Positions 58,075 to 64,000 of a DNA stretch of 64,000 bases are shown here, piece by piece. The translations under genes and the position numbers were made by a program. The notes beneath the pieces are model-generated. The model searched no databases. It had not been told where the DNA came from and worked only from the letters and a program-made list of their open reading frames with translations. Every line of letters starts with the position of its first letter. Positions within the stretch are counted from its first letter, which is position 1. Source of the DNA: Linanthus parryae (taxonomy: Eukaryota; Streptophyta; Magnoliopsida; Ericales; Polemoniaceae); NCBI GenBank assembly GCA_023055425.1, contig JALGPY010000005.1, positions 82,935,495-82,999,494 on the forward strand, written 5' to 3'.

Positions 58075-58414
58075 TCCCTCCTTATTAAAATTTCGTCCTC
58101 GAAATTTGAATTTTAAATGTTCTGTGTATCCATTTCAAAAATCATTTTACCATGACATAAACAATCTCATAACTTTTGCATAGCCAGGCAGCGTGCCTTC
58201 ACGAATCCCCTTGCGCCCCCGCATACCTCGTTTGGATCAAGTTAGCCAAGACCGAGTCCCGTGCGTACGTGACGAGCGATGCAGGTAACACACTCTACCC
58301 CAAAACGTATCCGGCATACCTCGCTTGGATCAAGTTAGCCAAGACCGAGTCCCGGGCGCAAATGTCGGGTAAGGTGGATTTAACACGCCGGGCTAGCACC
58401 GCTCTGATACCACT
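58075..58414 (-). other. Interior of the gypsy element with a 93-bp direct repeat
   Basis: The block CATACCTCG(T/C)TTGGATCAAG occurs at 58222 and 58315. Between the LTRs only the polypurine tract, this repeat and the primer site remain. Confidence 0.75.
58401..58412 (-). other. Primer-binding site of the gypsy element
   Basis: The complement of GCTCTGATACCA, two bases from the LTR start at 58415. Confidence 0.85.
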
Positions 58415-59634
58415 TGTCACGACCCGTAACTTTTCTTCGCTTTAAGTTGATTAAGAATTCATCAGATTAAACGCTTTCTTTTCGGCCGCGACGAAAATAC
58501 GAACCGTATCACCTTTTGAATAAAAACAAATATAGTGGAAGCTTAGAAATAGACAACTCTTTTAGATTTCAATAAAAATGTCCATTTCCTACTCATTTGA
58601 AAAATAATCGTTTACAAATCTCAAAAGAAAGAATCATAACAGATCATATAAATTTAGCATGTCTATAGTCTCCGATCGACCCGTTCCGGTATCTGTAGAT
58701 ATTTTAGGGTGAGCAAAAAGCCCTGTAGGTACCGCCTAACCACTGGCATAGAAATATAATAATCAATTAAAGTATAACATCGATCACGAATCACATAATT
58801 ATCATGCTTTATACATCATGCGAATAACAAACAATAACTTAACAATCAACATATAAGCATATAGTTACGTGCATAGACCGTAATTACAGTAGACGTGAAA
58901 GCTATATTTCCCCTACCTCAATATTAGCTTCACAATAACAGATTTGAAATGATATAAGTAGCTCCAAATGTTTTATCTCGGAATATTCCCAATATCTCTC
59001 TATCTCAAAATATTCCCAATATCTCTCTATCTCACTTATCGGTAGTTGAATCAAATCTGGGATGAGAAATAACTAATGAAATGGGCCTTATTTATAGAAG
59101 TCATAGACCAATCAGATCATGACGAGTCACAAGGACACGTGTCGCCATGCAATGAAAGCCGTGCCACACGACGACACATGTCGCATGTGTGTCACACGTG
59201 GATAAGGATGGCCTCAGAGCATGACACGTAACCCTGCTACGTGGTCGCGCATGCAGGGAAAGTCGCAGATGTTGTGGCACGTGTCCCTCTGCGTGTCACA
59301 CATTTATTTGGCCAAATCTAAATGCTTATCCTCAACCACCACGTCAAATAAACATGTAATTTAGTCACGTCAAGGATATAACAAGTCAAATATCACAAGA
59401 TGCATACATATGTACTTAATTAACACTTAAGCTACTAATTATCACTAAGTATCCCTAAATATTTTTATCCTTAAATTTGCAATAAAATAAGATATTACGA
59501 CTTTCGGTGTATTTCTATTTTCTGGACCAGCATACCATTAATAGTTTTGAAGTTATGGGCTTATCTATCAACTACTAAACAATTAAACATGAAATAAACT
59601 GAATAATATAAGCTTAAGACATGCGGTTATTACA
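58415..59634 (-). repeat. 5' LTR of the gypsy element (1220 bp)
   Basis: On the plus strand it starts TGTCACGACCCGTAAC and ends GCGGTTATTACA. It is the uninterrupted partner of the split 3' LTR. Confidence 0.88.
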
Positions 59635-60390
59635 CCCTGCATATCTCAATCATGTAAAATACATCATCATCTTCCTTGATCAACCTCAACCCAGTTTGAA
59701 TTGTGCTTTTAGGTGCAACATAAAACAGCTCAGCAACAGAATTATAACCAAGAGATAATGCCATCTTGTTAAGCTCATCTGCACTTAAACAATCAGGGTC
59801 AACCCTCTTGTACTCTGCAATTTCACCCCCAACATATGCAACTTCTAGTAATGTGATGAAGTCACCCCCATGATGAAATATGAGATTAAACAAATGCTCC
59901 ATCTACAAAAATAATAGAAATGAACAATAATAAGAACATATTCATCATTTAGTTGCAGTTAAATAGACAAGCTTTTCTGTAAACCCTAGAACACCATTTT
60001 GAGAGCATAAACCCTAGAAACCTAAATCAACCTACAATGCCAGATTCATCCACCACAACGAATTGTTTAAACAATAACCCACATATATATATTGTTCCAC
60101 AAGCAATACGCACAAGTAATTGTTTCCAGAAGTTCAAAAAGTTCAAGAATAGTAAGAGTAAGGAGATGAACTGAGAACTTACTTCTAGATCTGATGAACG
60201 AAGTGTTGCAAAGTCCAGTACACGATTACATGTGCCCGATTTGCCAAACGATTGTGATTACAATTGATTTCTCTTCAATATCGCACAAGATTCTCTCAAG
60301 AAATAGGGTTCTTCGATGGTGATGAATGATTTGGGGTTTTCATCACCGAATGACTTTACAGTCAACACGCGTGACTATCACGTGGATGGC

Positions 60391-60523
60391 AGACGAAAAT
60401 TTGGACGGAAAAGCTAAGTGAAACACGGAGCAAACCTCGGGTGCTATAGGTGAGACTTTTGAAACCACAGGTATGTTATCGGAACCGAGCTCAAACCACA
60501 TGTCATGTTTATGTAATTTACCC
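60391..60523 (-). repeat. Right terminal inverted repeat of the MULE
   Basis: It is the inverse of 40494-40624. It lies just upstream of the transposase start at 59902, with about 490 bp of leader between them. Confidence 0.9.
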
Positions 60524-60532
60524 ATAATTATT

Positions 60533-61613
60533 TTAATTTTACACCGCTTTAACTCAAATACAATTACCAAACAAAAACATACATGCGAGAGAAGACAAAC
60601 AACTACAAAAACTGAAAACACAATTCCACCACCACGGAGCACGTCTTACTTGGCAGCATACTCGATTGTTCTGAACGGTAGCTCCATAAACCCTCGGGAA
60701 GCCTCAACCCCACACCAGGACTTCCTTCTGATGACATAATCTTTTTAGTTAGAAAGATTTGCAATGTGTTTGGAGTACTTCTTTAGGCGCACATAGTAAG
60801 ACCACTTATACACACAATCACGTGTATGTATTTTTTTGGTAAACTTTAAGTGTTTCACTAATAAAAGTAGGATAGTGCGGTGGTGAACAAAAAGCTTACA
60901 AGATCACACAAACACCACAACGATTAATAGTAGTAATAAGACACGAGTAAAACAGCACATGAAATGCTAAAGTAAACAATGATGAAATTGGGCCAAAAAA
61001 CCCATAGGCAAGCCCACCACTTGTTCAACCAAGGTGTAATCATGAACGGTGATAGTGGAAGCGGTGGCTGAGGCGTGGAAGCGTCTGCTGAGGCGGTGAG
61101 TGATGACGATGGAGGTGGGAACAGAGAGAGGTGGTGGACATTCAGGAAAACGACAATGGCCGAATTGGCACCATGACCTGCACCTGCAAAGAAATAATTC
61201 CTCTATCTTGATTTCACCCGGAAGGGGTGACTGTGCTGGGAGAAATAACATAGAAGCCCCAAACCAAACTAGCCGGAAAGCGGCTAAAAGCATAGGGAGC
61301 GAGAAACAAACGCCCCAAAACGATTTTCCATATGAAGGTTGAGAGCTCCGGAGGCAAACAACACCACCAAAAACATCAAACATCCACCAACCGAGAGGAC
61401 CCAAAAAGGAAGGAGCTCCGCACAATTACCTCCCAAAAAAGAGCACGACCTCAAATAGATGAAGCTCCAAGAAAGGAGAGGCACACAGGTTGTCGAGATC
61501 GGTTGGGCAACGTCAATAACCGACACTACAACTGGAAACGCATGAAGGATAGGTACTCTCTCTCTCGAGTTATAGAGAGAGGTCAGAGCTAACCTAGGTC
61601 CATAATTTTTAGT
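60533..61613. other. Spacer, no gene recognised
   Basis: Short frames occur on both strands (for example minus 61425-60967 and plus 61332-61592) without any domain I know. A short plus-strand frame near 60640-60740 ends HQDFLLMT; it may be a gene fragment but cannot be assigned. Confidence 0.4.
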
Positions 61614-61735
61614 TTGAGTGTGTGTGTATGTATGTGTGTTTGTATGTGTGTATGTACATACATATGTACATACACACATACAAACACACATACATACACA
61701 CATACATACACACATACATACATACATACATATAA

Positions 61736-61786
<51 letters not shown>

Positions 61787-61800
61787 TGCATAAACATATA
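61614..61800. repeat. TG/TATG, CA and TA microsatellite complex with a perfect palindrome
   Basis: Arms 61621-61660 and 61663-61702 are perfect inverse complements of 40 bp with a 2-bp centre. A CATA/CA run and a (TA)n run (about 61747-61778) follow. Confidence 0.9.
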
Positions 61801-62063
61801 TATTCTATAAAACAACATGGTTTAACTAACTAATGGTTTTTCAGCCTTTAGATTAACTAAATCAGCAACATCCCTTAGATCTTACATACCACCCACTTAA
61901 CAACCCACTACTTGAAAGTTTACCCTCTATATCGGATTAATTTACGTAATTATCAAAAGTGAGTAAGAACATGACTTGATGGATATCATAAGAAATCTCC
62001 GGGGACGCCATTTTCATCTTCTCCTCCAGCAAAATCGATTATGAAAAGTGTTTTTTGGGTAGT

Positions 62064-62083
62064 GCCCTCGGGCAATCCCCTAG
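62064..62083 (+). repeat. Helitron-like 3' end (candidate)
   Basis: A short hairpin GCCC-TC-GGGC is followed six bases later by CTAG and T. The stem is only 4 bp, so the call is weak; the 5' end was not found. Confidence 0.35.
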
Positions 62084-62125
62084 TATATACTAATATAAAC
62101 AAAACACCTACCTTAATTTGAATAC

Positions 62126-62160
62126 ACACACACACACACACATATGTAGATATATATACT
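62126..62160. repeat. CA/TA microsatellite
   Basis: ACACACACACACACACA is followed by a TATATATAC run. Confidence 0.8.
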
Positions 62161-64000
62161 GTACGATAACGAAGGGAAATGTCGTCATTTACACACATAT
62201 CCTACCTCTTATCTTGCACTACCCAAACATGTTACTTCCTCTGTTCTTTCTCTATCTCATACTTTTTTTTGGTTCGTTCTCTCTCTATCTTATCCTTTCT
62301 ATTTTGGGCCAATTTTTACATGGTAAATGACCATACTAGGCCTTGTAAAAATCAAACACTCAAAATCTTTAAATATTTATCAGATTAAATTAGGACCAAG
62401 GAGTAACAATAATAGGCCCATTATCCTATTTTATCCCCTTATCAGCCCACTAACCCAATTACCGACTTATACCTAATCCACCACACAATATGTCACCCAA
62501 TATCTCCAGCCTTATCCCTTCAAAACAACACAGCCTCCACCACCACCATCCACACCAGTCTAGATTGATACCATTCCCATACGAATTCCTGAGACCACAA
62601 CCCTCAAAGAGACCCCTATCTCATATCCATATTGAGAAAGATGGGGCGGAGAGAGACAGAGAGAAATGGACGAAGAGGTGGTGAGGCGGCGGTTGTTCGA
62701 CATAATGGCAGTTGTGAGGACTGTTTGCGTTCGAACGAACGACAATTGTTGTTGTTGGTATTGTTGGTGGATTTGGTCCATAAAGAATTTTTTGGTCTAG
62801 AAATTGTTGTTAAGTAGATATGTTGTTCTTGATTACGTTCTTGATGTTGTTATTTTGTTCATTAAGTTATTATTTTGTTCTTGATGTTGTTAGAAACCAA
62901 ATGAGAATTAGACTGTGAGGGAGATGGTTGTAATTAGAGGGAGAGGTCATGGGCATTTCTAACATTGGCGCATGTCTTCCTTAAAACTTGTGCCATCTCA
63001 AGAAGGAAGATCCAGATAGAACGGATGAAGTTATACACATCCTTATTGCTTATCCTATCTCGTATTCTGGTCTAACTAATCACTAAATCAAATATCACTT
63101 ATCTTGCCTTATCCCAATACAATCTGTCCTACTTCATATCTCAGTACAACTCTTATCTCCATGATTATATTCCTAATCCAAACGAGGCTTTCGAGTTTAC
63201 TTACACACGTCACGAATTATCAGACGTGAAGATTGATTACATACCTTTTCCCAAATACACTTTGTATTCTATACTTGGCTGAATATACTATCTGCAATTC
63301 ACCCACGATTTGTGAGAGAGGTTTAAGTTTTGTCTTCTTACCCCTATGGTAGGTCGATCCCCAATTTGAATTCACTAGCCGGTTTTCAAGACCCATTTTT
63401 ACACTATGTTTGGATTACAAGATTTGGTGAGAAAAGAAATTGTGAGAAATTGTTTTGGCATTTATAAATCTTTAGATAAAACTCTGTGAGAATTCGTGAG
63501 CAAGTATAAGAAAAAAATGTATTACATAATCCAAACTTTATATCTGATTAGAAATGATGAGATTACTCAGATATTTGGTGAGAAAATAAACAAGAAGATA
63601 GCTAATATTTTAGCTGTGACCGAATTATCCTTTGAAAAATAAAACATTATCATCTCTTTTTGTTACTTATTCCATTTTGTTTAAAGCTTTTTTTTTTTTT
63701 TTTTTTTTTACGAAATGATTCTAGAGCCTAAAATGGACGACAAACAATTTCTCAACAGATTCTCAAAAAAAAAAACAATTTCTCAAAAAAAGAAAAAAAA
63801 AAAAAAACTCAGTGTCGGACCGGTCGTCTACTTTTAGTCGCCGCCGCCGCCCACCGCTGACGGTCATATTCTTTCTCTCTTTCCGATGGTCGCTGCTGAT
63901 CTTATTCATATGTCTCCCCGATGATCGTCTACTGTTTGTATGTCTTTGTACATTCACTTACTTTGAACACCTTTGTGTGTACGATTAGTCTCTTACCATT
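62161..64000. other. AT-rich region, no gene recognised
   Basis: Only short frames occur. Motifs such as CTAATCCAAAC (about 63176) and GTTTGGATTA (about 63410) suggest ends of small MITEs, but pairs and duplications could not be fixed. Poly-T at 63688-63709 and poly-A at 63785-63807. Confidence 0.4.

Larger units (their letters stand above)
52263..59634 (-). mobile_element. Non-autonomous gypsy (chromovirus-like) element in the MULE transposase
   Basis: Two LTRs of about 1.2 kb enclose only 340 bp. On the minus strand: 5' LTR (59634-58415), tRNA-Met primer site (58412-58401), interior, polypurine tract (AAGGAGGGAAGAA, at 58075), 3' LTR. The bases TTTCGAGGACGAAAT before the tract are typical of Tekay-like chromoviruses. 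Flanks CCCTA (52258-52262) and CCCTG (59635-59639) match at four of five. The 3' LTR is split by a solo LTR. It has no coding domains and breaks the transposase between MIEICRV and FKQYTIEL. Confidence 0.85.
41580..59902 (-). pseudogene. MULE transposase (MuDR-type), interrupted by insertions and stops
   Basis: Minus strand. The PB1-like N-terminal domain (FHHGGDFITLLEVAYVGGEI) starts at ATG 59902 after a TTTTTGTAG acceptor. It is split by a gypsy element at 59634/52263 and continues (FKQYTIELYVVAG) to about 51890. An acidic linker (DYDSQYDEEAYDEDYY) is split by a copia element at 44947-48059. Next are the MuDR DNA-binding part (LGLKFKNVHVFRRALLEYS), the transposase core (GLDGCWLKG, FISNRQKGL, NNMNESLN) and the SWIM finger (CGCRLWQ...KHAVAE). 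A CCHC knuckle follows (CGKCSKFGHNSRSC), then a donor at 42802, a repeat-rich intron, and Ser/Ala tail exons to 41580. In-frame stops lie at 44144-44146, 43166-43168 (replacing the SWIM Cys) and 42908-42910, and a CGA-to-TGA-type stop lies in the tail near 41930. The second catalytic Asp is Asn. Confidence 0.85.
40494..60523 (-). mobile_element. 20-kb two-gene Mutator-like element (MULE) with nested insertions
   Basis: Both ends read GGGTAAATTAC(G/A)TAAACATG inward and match for about 130 bp with roughly six mismatches. A perfect 9-bp duplication, ATAATTATT (40485-40493 and 60524-60532), flanks the whole. This length is diagnostic for MULEs. Inside are a transposase gene on the minus strand starting near the right end and a GRF-zinc-finger gene on the plus strand starting near the left end. 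Without the insertions the element would be about 9 kb. It is dead: the transposase has several stops and lost a catalytic residue. Confidence 0.92.

Noticed and set aside
60343..60642. 99-codon minus-strand frame
   Set aside because: It is the MULE terminal inverted repeat; part of the same translation is produced at the left end (40492-40677).
61284..61833. Open frames over the TG/CA/TA microsatellite, on both strands
   Set aside because: They are pure simple-sequence translations with no start context or domain.
63170..63540. CTAATCCAAAC and GTTTGGATTA as MITE ends
   Set aside because: The motifs face outward from each other and no duplications match, so element limits cannot be set.
1..64000. 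CRISPR arrays, operons, ribosome binding sites, prokaryotic elements
   Set aside because: Introns, LTR elements and plant gene families show nuclear plant DNA; the tandem arrays have no spacers.

Overview
The window is repeat-rich nuclear DNA of a flowering plant, most likely a eudicot. The evidence is intron-bearing genes, plant-specific families (F-box with associated domain, plant mobile domain, MULE transposase with PB1-like N-terminus, GRF zinc finger), AT-rich spacers, and several classes of plant transposon nested in one another. I see no intact ordinary host gene. The only host-type genes are two related F-box pseudogenes. No rRNA, tRNA gene, CRISPR or prokaryotic signal was seen. The species cannot be told from the sequence alone.

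Layout. Bases 1-1311 are the 5' end of a minus-strand LTR retroelement that runs off the left edge; it sits in a copia-type fragment with a tRNA-Met primer site (about 1312-1925). F-box copy 1 (about 2000-7159) is broken by a hAT-type MITE (2145-2694) and by a 3.2-kb LTR element (3010-6236). A decayed SIRE/Maximus-like copia element with an extra 3' reading frame fills about 8770-16090, then comes a Helitron 3' end (17756). F-box copy 2 (about 17955-19880) carries the same MITE family plus a frameshift. Bases 19900-24948 hold a LINE RNase H remnant and largely unassigned DNA.

Bases 24949-39969 are a complete, young Ty3/gypsy element of the Tat lineage (15,021 bp, target duplication CTTAT). 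It has gag-protease, a pol with two RNase H domains and an unusual duplication of the integrase zinc module, a 54/56-bp tandem array, and an antisense gene of at least five exons encoding a plant-mobile-domain protein with acidic and coiled-coil tails.

Bases 40494-60523 are one 20-kb Mutator-like element (MULE) with about 130-bp terminal inverted repeats and a perfect 9-bp target duplication. It carries two convergent genes: a transposase on the minus strand and a small GRF-zinc-finger membrane protein on the plus strand, an arrangement that recalls maize MuDR. Into it have gone a copia-type element (44947-48059), a hAT MITE, a solo LTR, a small MITE, and a gypsy element (52263-59634). The gypsy element contains a solo LTR (53315-57889), which itself contains a second, non-autonomous MULE (54396-55994). 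Most of these nestings are fixed by target duplications. The last 3.5 kb hold microsatellites, a perfect 40-bp-arm palindrome and a Helitron-like end.
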